DNA of 64,000 nucleotides. Origin: Comamonas sp. GB3 AK4-5. GTDB lineage: Bacteria > Pseudomonadota > Gammaproteobacteria > Burkholderiales > Burkholderiaceae_C. The stretch spans positions 434,001-498,000 of the forward strand of contig NZ_CP166730.1 of the NCBI RefSeq assembly GCF_041320665.1. The letters are read 5' to 3'. The first letter of the stretch is position 1. The number at the start of each line of letters is the position of its first letter. The notes under the pieces are model-generated. The model made no database searches. It was not told the DNA's origin and saw only the letters and a list, made by a program, of their open reading frames with translations. The position numbers and the translations under genes are program-made. Below, one piece after another: positions 18,231-27,657 of the stretch.

Positions 18231-19435
18231 TCAGAAGTCGAGCAGGCTAAAGCCCACGCTGAACACGGTGCGCTTGTAGTCGTAGTCGATCAGGCTGTCG
18301 CCGTAGCCGCTGAACAGCTGCACATGCAGGCGCAGATTGCTTTTGTCGCCGTTCCAGCCATCACCCAGGGTGCGCAGCCATTCGAGCCGGCCTGAACCGC
18401 GTCCCTTGCCCAGGCTGCCGCGGGTGGTCAGTCCGAGATAGTTGTGCTCGTTCACATTCCAGCCCACTCTGACTTCGCCTCGGCCTATGTAGTCCTCGAT
18501 GCCCGGGTTCTGATCTTTGTGGGAGCTTTCCGTGATGCGCCTCCACATCTTGGCGTGGACATGCCAGCGGTTGTCCAGCTCGGCACCGGTGAGCACATAG
18601 GCGCGGTTCCAGCTGCGCGACAACGGATCGCTCTGGCCATTGGACTGGTGCACCAGCCCTACGCCGCTGTAGCGCCAGCCAAAGGGCAGCTGGGCCGTGG
18701 TAGGGTAGATGTAGAAGATTTCGGGCTCGTGGTCGGTGGAGCGAAACGGCCGGGAGATGGCGCCGTTAAACATCTGCCAGTACGACTGCTGGCTATAGCC
18801 CACCCACAGCGAATCCTTGAGACCGGAGCTGTCCTCGGTCAGCAGGCCAGACGCGATTTTGGTGCGTGTGGACAGCTGGATGCGCACTTCCTGGTCTTTG
18901 TAGGGTTGAGGGTTGTTGGGCCCTTTGCCGGACGGTGTGGGCTGCCGAAGGGTCTGGTTTGCAGTGGTCAGTGACAGGCTCATGGGGCGGTAGCCGCGCA
19001 AGCTGAAGGTGCCGCAATCGCTGCCCGGCTCCAGCTCGAAAAGGCGCGAGACCTCGCTGTAGCGTGGGTCGTGGCAGCCACCATTGGTGGAATGCAGCCA
19101 TTCGTTGCTCACATCGGCTACGGCCATGAGGGCGTCGGCGGCCCGTTGCAAGGCCTGCTCGGGCTGCTCGTTGGCACTTGCCGCAGGGGCGCTCCAGGTG
19201 GTGGAGGGCGGAGGGGTCAAGGGCTGCTGTTGATGGGTCCAGCTGTCAAAACAGGCCAGGCGCGCATGGTTGTCTGCGGTGGCTGCACATTGCTGCCAGG
19301 CCCCCCCGGCAGTGGCTGGACGGCCTGGGCCGTCAGGCTGCCACCCGTGGCCAGCACCAGGGGAATGTAGGAGGAGATGCAGTGATGTCGCCACAAGGGG
19401 CGAGTGTCGGGGCGAGCGCGGGCAGTGACTGGCAT
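18231..19435 (-). CDS. Second outer membrane phospholipase A, frameshifted at a G7 tract
   Basis: Paralogue of the downstream pldA. The mature part (to 18231) has HQSNGQSDPLSRSWNRAY with the catalytic His, Ser and Asn, and ends in SLLDF. The signal peptide that aligns with the paralogue (MPVTARARPDTRPLW, then LVLATGGSLTAQA) starts at 19435 but is in another frame. The two frames meet at seven consecutive G on the coding strand (19301-19307). Eight or five G would join them as PLPGGAWQQCAATADN. As written, the barrel frame has only a TTG start and no good signal peptide. Phase variation, decay or a base-call error are all possible. Confidence 0.75.
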
Positions 19436-19573
19436 GCGAGGCAATCCTTCTGGCTGTGGTGGCCAAATCACCTTATCGCAGCGCTGTACCTGTGGTTACA
19501 AATCCCCTGCAATGGAATTTGTCTGACATGCCTCCTGTGCTAGCGCTTGCTTGATGCAAGAATGGACCGCGGG

Positions 19574-20029
19574 CTATGGGGTGCGCTTGCGCAGCACAAA
19601 AGGCAGGGGCTGCGCATCGCCATTGCCTTCGATCTGGTAGTGTCCGCGAACTTCTCGGGCGCAGCTGCCCTCGCTGACCTCGCCCAGCCAGGTGGCGCTG
19701 ATGTTGATGCCGTTGGCCGACTCTTCCAGCGTGACCGCGCCATCGTTGACATCGCCCACCATGGCGTGGTTTTTATCACCACGCCGGACCTCGCCCTTGA
19801 CCGTGCCCTGCCACTCGGGATGGGGGCCCAGGCGCAGCACGGCAGCGTTGTCCTGGTCCGCAATGCGGGCCACCCACTCACCTTGCAGCAGGCTTGTGTT
19901 CATCTCCCAGGCTTCGGGGCAGTCGGCTGGGGATTCGCTGCTGTTTTGTGCATAAACGCTGGCGCAGACTGCATAGGCAGCTATGTAAAGCGAAGCGCGG
20001 GCCAGGGGGCGAAAAGCAAGGGTCAACAT
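19574..20029 (-). CDS. Small secreted hypothetical protein
   Basis: 151 residues. A signal peptide (MLTLAFRPLARASLY to ASVYAQ) is followed by a mature domain of about 125 residues with two or three cysteines (ADCPEAW; GSCAREVRGHYQ), suggesting an extracytoplasmic disulfide. Regularly spaced beta-like strands (GEWVARI, AAVLRLGPH, GTVKGEVRRG, AVTLEES, INISATWLGEV) suggest a small lipocalin-like or beta-barrel fold, which is inference. No family recognised. It lies 14 bases downstream of rep and may be cotranscribed. Confidence 0.65.
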   Translation of the reverse strand: MLTLAFRPLARASLYIAAYAVCASVYAQNSSESPADCPEAWEMNTSLLQGEWVARIADQDNAAVLRLGPHPEWQGTVKGEVRRGDKNHAMVGDVNDGAVTLEESANGINISATWLGEVSEGSCAREVRGHYQIEGNGDAQPLPFVLRKRTP

Positions 20030-20043
20030 ATTCCAGAGGCGGC

Positions 20044-22107
20044 TCAGGCCGCAGGCGGTGCGGCCTTGCGGGCCGCAAATTCTTCGCGCAGCTTGCGCAG
20101 CTTTTCGCGCGGGTCTTCCTTGGCAGTGGCCGCGTCCAGGTTCATTTCCTTGATGAAGCGGCTGGGCTGGCATTGCACCATGTCGCGCCCTTTTTTGCGG
20201 CGCTTGGTCCAGCTCACGGCCAGGCTGCGCTGGGCACGGGTGATGCCCACATACATCAGGCGGCGCTCTTCCTGCAGGCGGGCGGCGATATCGTCGCTGA
20301 CGACTAGCTGCTTGCCGTCATCGTCATCGAGCTTGAAGGGCAGCATGCCCTCTGTCACGCCCACCAGCATCACATGCGGCCATTCCAGGCCCTTGGAGGC
20401 ATGCAGCGTGGAGAGGATCACCATGTCCTGCTCTTGTTCGCGGTCGCTGATGGTGGACAGCAGGGCAATGTTCTTGGCCACTTCCAGCAGGCTTTTGACT
20501 TCGGTCTGCGTGGTGGTGCCGGCCGCATCGGCAATCTCGCCGCCGGCGCGCTGGCTCATCCAGTCGCAGAACTCCAGCACATTGCTCCAGCGTGCGGCAG
20601 CCACGGTCTCGCTGTCCTCGCTGTCGTACAGATACTGCTCGTAGCCAATGTCTTTCAGCCAGTCGAGCATGAAGCTGCGCGAGGCTTCCGCGCCCAGGGT
20701 ATGGCGGGCGCGGTATTCCAGGTCGTTGATGTAGCGGCCAAACTCCAGCACGCTCTCATGCGCCTTCTTGGGCAGCAGGGCTTCGAGCATGTGGGAGAAC
20801 AGCGCGCCAAACATGGACAGCTTGTGCTGGGTGGCAAATTCCCCCAGCTTGCCCAGCGTGGTGTGGCCTATGCCACGGCGCGGCGTGGTGATGGAGCGCA
20901 GAAACGCCGGGTCGTCATCGTTGTTGATCCACAGGCGGAACCAGGCGCACAGGTCCTTGATTTCGGCGCGGTCAAAGAACGAGGTGCCGCCCGAAACCTT
21001 ATAGGGAATATTGGCCTTGCGCAGCGCTTTTTCAAACGGTTTGGCCTGGTGGTTGGCGCGGTAAAGGATGGCGAAATCCTTCCACGCAGGCTGCGGGTTG
21101 GCGGCGGCGCGCAGGCTTTGGATGCGCGCCACGGCGCGCTCGGCCTCGTGCTCCTCGGTGTCGCAGTCCACCACGCGCACCGGCTCACCTTCGCCCAGCT
21201 CCGAGAACAAGGTCTTGGGAAACAGCTTGGGGTTGGGGCCGATCACATTGTTGGCCGCACGCAAGATGGCCGAGGTGGAGCGGTAGTTCTGCTCCAGCTT
21301 GATGATGTTGAGCTGCGGAAAGTCAACCGGCAGCTTTTTCAGATTGTCCAGTGTGGCGCCGCGCCAGCCGTAGATGGACTGGTCGTCATCCCCCACGGCG
21401 GTGAAATGGGCACGCTCACCAACCAGAAACTTGAGCAGCTCGTACTGCGTGGCATTGGTGTCCTGGTATTCGTCCACCAGCACATGGCCCAGCAGGCGCT
21501 GCCATTTTTCGCGCACCTCGGGGTGGCCGCGCAGCAGGCGCATGGGCATGCCGATCAGGTCGTCAAAGTCCACGCTTTGGTAGGCGGTGAGGCGCTCCTC
21601 ATAGCGCTGCATGATGAGGGCAATGCTGCGCTCATGGTCGTCCTGGGCCATGGCCAGGGCCTTGCGGCTGTCCCAGCCGGCGTTCTTCCAGCCGCTGATG
21701 GTCCATTGCCATTGGCGGGCCGTGGCCATGTCGGTGGTGCCGCCGGCACAGTCTTTCAAGATGCCCGTCACATCATCTTGGTCCAGGATGCTGAACTGGG
21801 GCTTGAGGCCCAGCACATGGCCGTCTTCGCGCACCATGCGCACGCCCAGGGCGTGGAAGGTGCAGATCAGCACATCCTTGGCCTGGCGACCTATCAACCC
21901 GGTGGCACGTTCGCGCATTTCGGCGGCGGCCTTGTTGGTGAAGGTGATGGCCGCAATGCGCCGGGGGGCCAGGCCGTTTTCGATCAAACGGCCGATCTTG
22001 TGCGTGATGACCCGCGTTTTGCCCGAGCCCGCGCCGGCCAGCACAAGGCAGGGCCCTTCGGTGTAGTGGACGGCTTGGAGTTGGGCCAGGTTGAGACCAG
22101 CGGACAT
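20044..22107 (-). CDS. rep: ATP-dependent DNA helicase Rep
   Basis: 687 residues, close to E. coli Rep (673). UvrD/PcrA/Rep superfamily 1A 3'-5' helicase motifs in order: LAGAGSGKT (Walker A), ITFTNKAAAEM, VLVDEYQDTN (motif II), GDDDQSIYGWRGA, LEQNYRST, STLHASKGLEW and RRLMYVGITRAQ. Segments such as GPNPKLFPKTLFSELGEGEP favour Rep over UvrD. Acts at blocked replication forks. The C-terminal tail has a basic patch (WTKRRKKGRD). Start is the ATG before SAGLNLAQLQAV; a longer frame upstream lacks homology character. Confidence 0.94.
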   Translation of the reverse strand: MSAGLNLAQLQAVHYTEGPCLVLAGAGSGKTRVITHKIGRLIENGLAPRRIAAITFTNKAAAEMRERATGLIGRQAKDVLICTFHALGVRMVREDGHVLGLKPQFSILDQDDVTGILKDCAGGTTDMATARQWQWTISGWKNAGWDSRKALAMAQDDHERSIALIMQRYEERLTAYQSVDFDDLIGMPMRLLRGHPEVREKWQRLLGHVLVDEYQDTNATQYELLKFLVGERAHFTAVGDDDQSIYGWRGATLDNLKKLPVDFPQLNIIKLEQNYRSTSAILRAANNVIGPNPKLFPKTLFSELGEGEPVRVVDCDTEEHEAERAVARIQSLRAAANPQPAWKDFAILYRANHQAKPFEKALRKANIPYKVSGGTSFFDRAEIKDLCAWFRLWINNDDDPAFLRSITTPRRGIGHTTLGKLGEFATQHKLSMFGALFSHMLEALLPKKAHESVLEFGRYINDLEYRARHTLGAEASRSFMLDWLKDIGYEQYLYDSEDSETVAAARWSNVLEFCDWMSQRAGGEIADAAGTTTQTEVKSLLEVAKNIALLSTISDREQEQDMVILSTLHASKGLEWPHVMLVGVTEGMLPFKLDDDDGKQLVVSDDIAARLQEERRLMYVGITRAQRSLAVSWTKRRKKGRDMVQCQPSRFIKEMNLDAATAKEDPREKLRKLREEFAARKAAPPAA

Positions 22108-22225
22108 GGGCAGAGCAGGGCGGGAGCAGGGGTGAAAACAGGCCGCTGATGATACTGGCCGATGGGGCGCCAGGCCCAACTACCCATCCATGGCCTTATG
22201 GCTGGCGATTTTTGGAAATTGAGTG

Positions 22226-22273
22226 AAAAAGCCTGTCTGCGCAGGTGTGGCCTGCGCAGACAGCTTCTTTTTT
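22226..22273 (-). terminator. Terminator of the citrate-type operon
   Basis: 13-bp perfect stem CTGTCTGCGCAGG / CCTGCGCAGACAG with a 5-base loop, followed on the - strand by GCTTTTTC. On the + strand the other side also has TTCTTTTTT, so it may work both ways. It sits directly after the solute-binding protein stop codon and isolates it from rep. Confidence 0.88.
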
Positions 22274-23463
22274 CATAGTGACTGCGGCTGGGTCTGTGCC
22301 CCGGCGCTCAGCCCGAGCGCCGCGCGCCAGCGCGTGATGTTGTCACGCAAGGCCGTATTGGCCAGCGGCGCGGCGAGCTCAGGCCCCAGCGCAATCGGGC
22401 GTGCACTGGCACCCAGCTGCTGGCGCAGCGCGGCGCCCGTGGTCTCGCCTTGCACATCCTCGCGCAGCGCATACAGGTGCGAGGTTTGGGCCATCACGGT
22501 CTGGCCGCGCCGTGACAGCAGATAGTCCAGCCACAGGCGGGCAGCGTTGGGGTGGGCAGCGCGGCGGTTGATGAGCAGCACGCGGGAGCTGACCAGGGTG
22601 TAGTCCTCGGGGAAGATCACGCCCAGTTGGGGCATGCGGCGCGCGGCCGCCAGGGCGTAGGCGCCCAGCAGATTGAAACCGAACGGGGTGCGGCCCGCGG
22701 CAATGCGCTGGACCATGGCATCGACGGTCAGCAGCAGCTGGGGGCGCCGGGGCCTCAGGGCCTGGGCGCTGGCCCAGAAAGCATCGGCGTTGGCGGCCAT
22801 GTCCTGGGTGGCCAGGAAATAGCCGACACCGGATTTCTGGATGTCGTAGCTGGCCACCCTGCCCTGGAACTGGCCCAGCCACGGGGCCAGGGCCGCGTGG
22901 CTGCGCGGCACCTGGTGTGCGGGCAGCCGCTGCTTGTGGTGGGCAAACACCACGGGTTCATAGGTGGTGGCCCAGAGCTGGCCCTGCCACTGTGCCCAGG
23001 CCGGCAGATGGGCTTGTTCGGGCGATGCATAGGCCAGCGCGTGGCCGGCCTGGGCCAGGGCCACCATCTGGTCCATGGCCGAGCTCCACAGCAGGTCGGC
23101 GGCCTCATGGCGGAGCTGGTTTTCGGCGATGAAGCGGTGGTAGAGCGTGGTGCTGCCCAGGTCTTCGTAGCAGACGCTGATGCGGGGGTACAGGCGCCGG
23201 AAGTCCGCTACCAGCGGGGCGGCCACGCGCTCATCGGTGTTGGAGTGGATGGTGAGCCGGCCTTCATCCTCGGCGGCCCGCACCGTGGTGGCATAGGCTG
23301 CGGGGTAGCCGGCAGGTGCTGCGGCACGCGGGGCATAGCCCAGCAATTCGTCCCGGTCTTGTGCTTGGGCGTTGCCCATCCAGGGGGCTGCGCCCAGGGC
23401 GGCCAGCCGGGCCAGCGCATTGCGGCGCGGCAGTCGGGTTTCAGGCGGTTGTTGCATGCTCAT
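22273..23463 (-). CDS. Extracellular solute-binding protein (ferric/family 1 type)
   Basis: 396 residues. The N-terminus MSMQQPPETRLPRRN followed by a hydrophobic stretch and NAQAQ is a signal peptide, possibly Tat-like given the double Arg. The mature part fits family 1/ferric-type periplasmic binding proteins: RLTIHSNTDERV, FRRLYPRISVCYEDLGSTTLYHRF, ADLLWSSAMDQM, and VSSRVLLINRRAAHPNAARLWLDYLLSRRGQ. There is no adjacent ABC permease or ATPase. Instead it overlaps a CitMHS carrier by four bases, so it may capture or sense the same substrate. The ligand is not known. Confidence 0.85.
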   Translation of the reverse strand: MSMQQPPETRLPRRNALARLAALGAAPWMGNAQAQDRDELLGYAPRAAAPAGYPAAYATTVRAAEDEGRLTIHSNTDERVAAPLVADFRRLYPRISVCYEDLGSTTLYHRFIAENQLRHEAADLLWSSAMDQMVALAQAGHALAYASPEQAHLPAWAQWQGQLWATTYEPVVFAHHKQRLPAHQVPRSHAALAPWLGQFQGRVASYDIQKSGVGYFLATQDMAANADAFWASAQALRPRRPQLLLTVDAMVQRIAAGRTPFGFNLLGAYALAAARRMPQLGVIFPEDYTLVSSRVLLINRRAAHPNAARLWLDYLLSRRGQTVMAQTSHLYALREDVQGETTGAALRQQLGASARPIALGPELAAPLANTALRDNITRWRAALGLSAGAQTQPQSL

Positions 23464-24788
23464 GCTGCGCTCCCCATCAACGGAATCACGCCCAGCACCA
23501 GCATGCTGACCAGCATGACGACGGCGGCGGACAGGGCCCACAGCAGCGTGAAGCGCTGGTGGTCGCCAAACTCCACCTTGGCCAGGCCCACGAGCAGATA
23601 GGTCGATGCCACCAGCGGGCTGAGCAGATGCACCTGCTGGCCGACCAGGGAGGCTCTGGCGATTTCCACATGGCCTATGCCGTAGACGGCAGCCGTCTTG
23701 GCCAGGATGGGCAGGATGCCGAAGTAAAAAGCGTCGTTGGAGATCAAAAAGGTGAAGGGAATGCTGAGCACGGCCGTCACCACGGCCATATAGGGGCCCA
23801 TCCACTCGGGGACCATGGCGATCACGCTGTTGGCAATGGCATCCACCATTTGGGTGCCCGACAAGATGCCGACAAAGATACCAGCCGCAAAGATCAGCGA
23901 CACCACGGGCACCACGTTGGCGGCATGGGCTTCGATGCGCTCCTTTTGCTGCTCCAGACTGGGGTAGTTGATCACCAGCGCGATGGCCGATGCCACCATG
24001 AACAGCACCTGCAGCGGAAGCGCGTCCAGCACCAGCAGCACCATCAAACCCAGGGTGAGCAGGGCGTTGATCCACAGCAGCCTGGGGCGTGCGAGTTCGG
24101 GATTGCCTCCGGTGACTTCGGCAATCGACGGATTGCCATCGGCGTTGTGGCCCTGGAAGAGGTGTTGGTTGATATTGCCCAGGCGCCGGCTTTCGCGCTG
24201 GCCGAGGATGAAGGCCACCAAGGTGCACCAGATGCCGGTGATGACCATGGGCAAAATCATGGGCACGAACACATCGTTCATCTCCACACCCAGGGCGCTC
24301 ACGGCGCGGGCCGTGGGGCCGCCCCAGGGCAGGATGTTCATCAACTGGCCGGCCATCATCACCACGCAGGCAAACACCAGGCGGCTGATGCCCAGACGCT
24401 GGTACAGCGGCAGCATGGCGGCGCAGCTGATCATGTAGGTGGTGGAGCCATCGCCATCCAGCGACACGCCGGCGGCCAGCAAAAAGGTGCCGACCACGAT
24501 TTTGGTGGGGCTGCCGCCGACCGCGCGCAGCACCAGTTTGATGATGGGGTCGAACAGCCCGGCGTCGATCATCACGCCGAAGTACAGGATGGCAAACATC
24601 AGCAGCACGCCGGTGGGCGCGAGCTTTTTGACGCCATCGAACATCATGGGGCCCAGTTCCATGCCGAAGCCTCCCAGGAGGCCGAAGACGATGGGAACCA
24701 GGATCAAGGCCACCATCGCGGAAAGGCGCTTGGTCATGATCAGCGCCATGAAGACGAGGATCATGGTGTAGGCGAGGGCGGTCAGCAT
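23460..24788 (-). CDS. CitMHS family citrate-metal:proton symporter
   Basis: 442 residues with about 12 membrane helices. Family features include GGFGMELGPMMFDGVKKLAPTGVLLMFAILYFG near the N-terminus, AAGVSLDGDGSTTYMIS, MNILPWGGPTARA and FLISNDAFYFGILPI. CitM/CitH relatives import citrate complexed with Mg2+, Ca2+ or other divalent metals. The inner-membrane role is firm, while the metal and acid are inferred. A strong AAGGAG lies eight bases before the ATG. Divergent from the AEC carrier across 109 bases that must contain both promoters. Confidence 0.93.
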   Translation of the reverse strand: MLTALAYTMILVFMALIMTKRLSAMVALILVPIVFGLLGGFGMELGPMMFDGVKKLAPTGVLLMFAILYFGVMIDAGLFDPIIKLVLRAVGGSPTKIVVGTFLLAAGVSLDGDGSTTYMISCAAMLPLYQRLGISRLVFACVVMMAGQLMNILPWGGPTARAVSALGVEMNDVFVPMILPMVITGIWCTLVAFILGQRESRRLGNINQHLFQGHNADGNPSIAEVTGGNPELARPRLLWINALLTLGLMVLLVLDALPLQVLFMVASAIALVINYPSLEQQKERIEAHAANVVPVVSLIFAAGIFVGILSGTQMVDAIANSVIAMVPEWMGPYMAVVTAVLSIPFTFLISNDAFYFGILPILAKTAAVYGIGHVEIARASLVGQQVHLLSPLVASTYLLVGLAKVEFGDHQRFTLLWALSAAVVMLVSMLVLGVIPLMGSAA

Positions 24789-24897
24789 AAGAGATACTCC
24801 TTTGTCGTTTTTAATTGCTTTTAGTCGCGAATCGCGGTGCGAATCGGCGCGCGATGTTAGCGCATACTTTCCTTTAAAACGGTAAGTAGATTCCTAA

Positions 24898-25866
24898 ATG
24901 TCAGAAATACGGCCCATGCTCGCTGTACTTGCCGTCACCTTCCCTTTTTTTGCCCTGGTGTTGTGCGGCTTCGTCGCCACCCGCCAAGGTGTGCTGCCTT
25001 TGTCGGCCATCTCGGGGCTCAACAGCTTTGTGCTGTTTTTCGCCCTGCCCTGCATGCTGTTTCGCTTCGGCGCGCAAACCCCTATTGCCCAGCTTCTGGA
25101 CCCGGTGGTGGCAGGTGTTTACCTGCTGTGTGCCTTGGTGATGGTGGCAGGCACCATGGCACTGACATGGCAGCGCTGGGGGTGGAACGATGCGGCCTTT
25201 GGTGCGTTGGTAGCGGCCTTTCCCAACTCCGGCTTCATGGGAGTGCCCTTGCTGCTGGCCTTGCTGGGTGAGCGCAGCGCCGGCCCGGTCATCCTGACCA
25301 TGGCCCTGGACATGGTGATCACTACCTCGCTGTGTATTGCCCTGTCGCGCCTGGGCCAGGGTGAACATGGTGCGGCGCAGGCTTTGCGCAAGGCACTCAA
25401 GGGCATGCTGACCAATCCCATGCCCTGGTCGATTGCGCTGGGGGCGGTGGCATCGGCCTGGGCGCTGCAGCTGCCAGGGCCGCTGGACCAAACCGTGGCC
25501 ATGCTGGCCGCAGCGGCATCCCCTGTGGCCTTGTTCACCATCGGCGCGGTGCTGGCGCGCTCGCAGATGAACCAGCACGAATATGTGGCGCCGCGCGACT
25601 ATGTGCCCATCGCCCTGGCCAAGCTGCTGCTCCACCCCCTGCTGGTGTGGTGCGCAGGCCGCGCAGCCCAGGCCATGGGCCTGGTACTGCCGGATGAGGC
25701 ACTGGTGGCACTGGTGCTGGTGGCTGCTTTGCCCAGTGCCAGCAATGTGTCCTTGCTCACCGAGCGTTTTGGTGCCCATGGCGGGCGGGTGGCACGCATC
25801 ATCTTGGTGAGCACGGCGCTGGCGTTTGCGACGTTTTCGGGGGCAGTGCTGGCATTGCTGCCTTGA
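24898..25866 (+). CDS. AEC family (auxin efflux carrier-like) transporter
   Basis: 322 residues, about ten membrane helices. Typical AEC segments: FFALVLCGFVATRQGVLP, LNSFVLFFALPCMLFRF, FGALVAAFPNSGFMGVPLL, NPMPWSIALGA, SPVALFTIGAVLA and ALPSASNVSLLTERF. Bacterial members move dicarboxylates such as malate or other metabolites, and the substrate here is unknown. The ATG at 24898 lacks an obvious Shine-Dalgarno; the in-frame ATG at 24916 is possible. Sharing a divergent promoter region with CitMHS suggests a link to organic acid transport. Confidence 0.9.
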   Translation: MSEIRPMLAVLAVTFPFFALVLCGFVATRQGVLPLSAISGLNSFVLFFALPCMLFRFGAQTPIAQLLDPVVAGVYLLCALVMVAGTMALTWQRWGWNDAAFGALVAAFPNSGFMGVPLLLALLGERSAGPVILTMALDMVITTSLCIALSRLGQGEHGAAQALRKALKGMLTNPMPWSIALGAVASAWALQLPGPLDQTVAMLAAAASPVALFTIGAVLARSQMNQHEYVAPRDYVPIALAKLLLHPLLVWCAGRAAQAMGLVLPDEALVALVLVAALPSASNVSLLTERFGAHGGRVARIILVSTALAFATFSGAVLALLP

Positions 25867-26008
25867 TCCCGGTGGGTGTCGCGTCCGGCACGCGTCGCTA
25901 TACTTGCGCGCCCTGGTGCAGGCCTGACAGACAAGTCCGGACAACCCGCGCGTGCTACTTTTTTCCAGGCGCTTGGTCTTTTTTGCAGCCCTTTGGAGGC
26001 TGCTGCGC

Positions 26009-27589
26009 ATGTTCCTTTTTTTGCCCGTGACCTCTTTTTCCGCGACCTCTTCTGTGCAGCCCAGCGCCGCTTTGCGTGCCCTGGCTGTGGTGGCTGTGCT
26101 CTATATTTTGTTGTGGACGGTGGCCCCGCCCATGCTCAGCCCCAGCTTTCCTCTGGATGTGGTGGAGAGTCTTTCATGGGGGCGGGAATGGCAGTGGGGT
26201 TACTACAAACACCCGCCATTGGCACCCGAGCTGCTGCATGTTTTTTTCCTGCTCTTTGGTCGCTTTGGACCTTTCCTGCTGAGCCAGCTGTGCATTGCCG
26301 CCACGCTGTGGCTGGTGTGGTGCACAGGGCGCCGCCTGATGTCGCCGGACCGTGCACTGCTGGGGGCTGTGCTGACCATGGGGGTGGTGTACTACACCTT
26401 CCCCGCTCTGGAGTTCAACCACAATATTGCGCAAATGCCTTTGTGGGCCGCGCTGGGCTATGCCTTGCTGATGGCCTTGCAGCAGGGACGGCTCTACCAC
26501 TGGCTGCTGCTGGGGGCTTTGGCCGGCGTGGGCCTGCTGACCAAATACTCCGTCGCCATTTTGTTGATAGCGCAGGCGTTGTATCTGCTGCTGGGGCCGG
26601 ACCGGCGCTGCCTGCGCCAGCCAGGCCCCTGGTTGGCCTTGCTGGTCATGGTGCTGGTGTTCCTGCCGCATGGGATGTGGCTGTACCAGTCTGATTGGCT
26701 GCCTTTTTCCTATGCCAGCGAACGTGCAGCTGCAGTGGGCGTGCATACGCGGCTGGGTGCCATCAGTTTCTTAGGGGCCCAGATACTCAGCCATCTGCCC
26801 ATGCTGGTGATTGTGCTGATCGCCGCGCTGTGGGCCCGCAGACAAGCCAGGGCGGTAGCGCCAGAGGCCGGCCCCTGGCGCTTGCAGACCCAGAACGCTG
26901 CCTATTTGCTGGCGGTTGCGTTGCTGCCAGGCTTGTTGCTCACCACGCTGGGGCTGGTGACCGGGGCCCGCGTGCGCGATATGTGGGGCTCTCCGATGTG
27001 GATGTTCAGCGGCTTGCTGGTGATGGCCTGCCTGTCTGATCGCTGGTTCCAGTCCATGCGCGAGCGCCTGCTGCGCGGTGTGACGGTGTGGCTGGTGTTG
27101 GTGTCCTTGTTGACGGGTGCGTATCTTGCCTGGGGTGCCCAGTGGCGACAGCGGCCGGCCCGTATGGACTGGCCCGCCGCAGCGATGGCCACGCAGGCTG
27201 AAACCGCCTGGGCGCAGCACAGCCATTGCCGCTTGGATGTGGTGGCCGGCGATTATTGGCTGGCAGGCCTGGTGGCAACTGCTTCGCCGCAAGGCCCCTC
27301 GGTGCTGATTACGCGAGATCCGCGTTTTTCTCCCTGGGTGACGACACAGCGCTTGAAGCAGCATGGAGCGCTGTGGGTGTGGCAACTGGACCCGGGTGGC
27401 GCCGATCCACAAGCGCCCGCGCCCTTGGATGCCGTGCAGGACGATCCAGCCTTGCAGCTGTTCCAAGGGCAGTGGGATATCCCATGGCCCTACGCCCCTC
27501 GAAGTGAGCCGCTGACCATGGGCTGGCGCGCCTATGTGCCCAAGGGCTGTGTGCAGGCTGCCCCAAGCCCGTCAGGAGCGGCGGGGTAA
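26009..27589 (+). CDS. Glycosyltransferase family 39 (ArnT/PMT-like) membrane protein
   Basis: 526 residues, 10-12 membrane helices in the first 400 residues, then a periplasmic domain. The first periplasmic loop has SFPLDVVESLSWGREWQWGYYKHPPL, where acidic residues and YYKHPP are typical of the PMT_2/ArnT active site. Such enzymes move a sugar from an undecaprenyl-phosphate carrier to lipid A, protein or polymer. The ATG at 26009 was chosen because GGAGG lies nine bases upstream; a GTG at 25952 would extend it. It leads an operon with gtrB, gtrA and a deacetylase, so it is the likely final transferase. Confidence 0.88.
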   Translation: MFLFLPVTSFSATSSVQPSAALRALAVVAVLYILLWTVAPPMLSPSFPLDVVESLSWGREWQWGYYKHPPLAPELLHVFFLLFGRFGPFLLSQLCIAATLWLVWCTGRRLMSPDRALLGAVLTMGVVYYTFPALEFNHNIAQMPLWAALGYALLMALQQGRLYHWLLLGALAGVGLLTKYSVAILLIAQALYLLLGPDRRCLRQPGPWLALLVMVLVFLPHGMWLYQSDWLPFSYASERAAAVGVHTRLGAISFLGAQILSHLPMLVIVLIAALWARRQARAVAPEAGPWRLQTQNAAYLLAVALLPGLLLTTLGLVTGARVRDMWGSPMWMFSGLLVMACLSDRWFQSMRERLLRGVTVWLVLVSLLTGAYLAWGAQWRQRPARMDWPAAAMATQAETAWAQHSHCRLDVVAGDYWLAGLVATASPQGPSVLITRDPRFSPWVTTQRLKQHGALWVWQLDPGGADPQAPAPLDAVQDDPALQLFQGQWDIPWPYAPRSEPLTMGWRAYVPKGCVQAAPSPSGAAG

Positions 27590-27657
27590 TGCCTGGGCAG
27601 GGTTGGAATTGCGCACCTGGGGCCGACAGACGCGCGGACTGCGAGGACAATGGCGCC

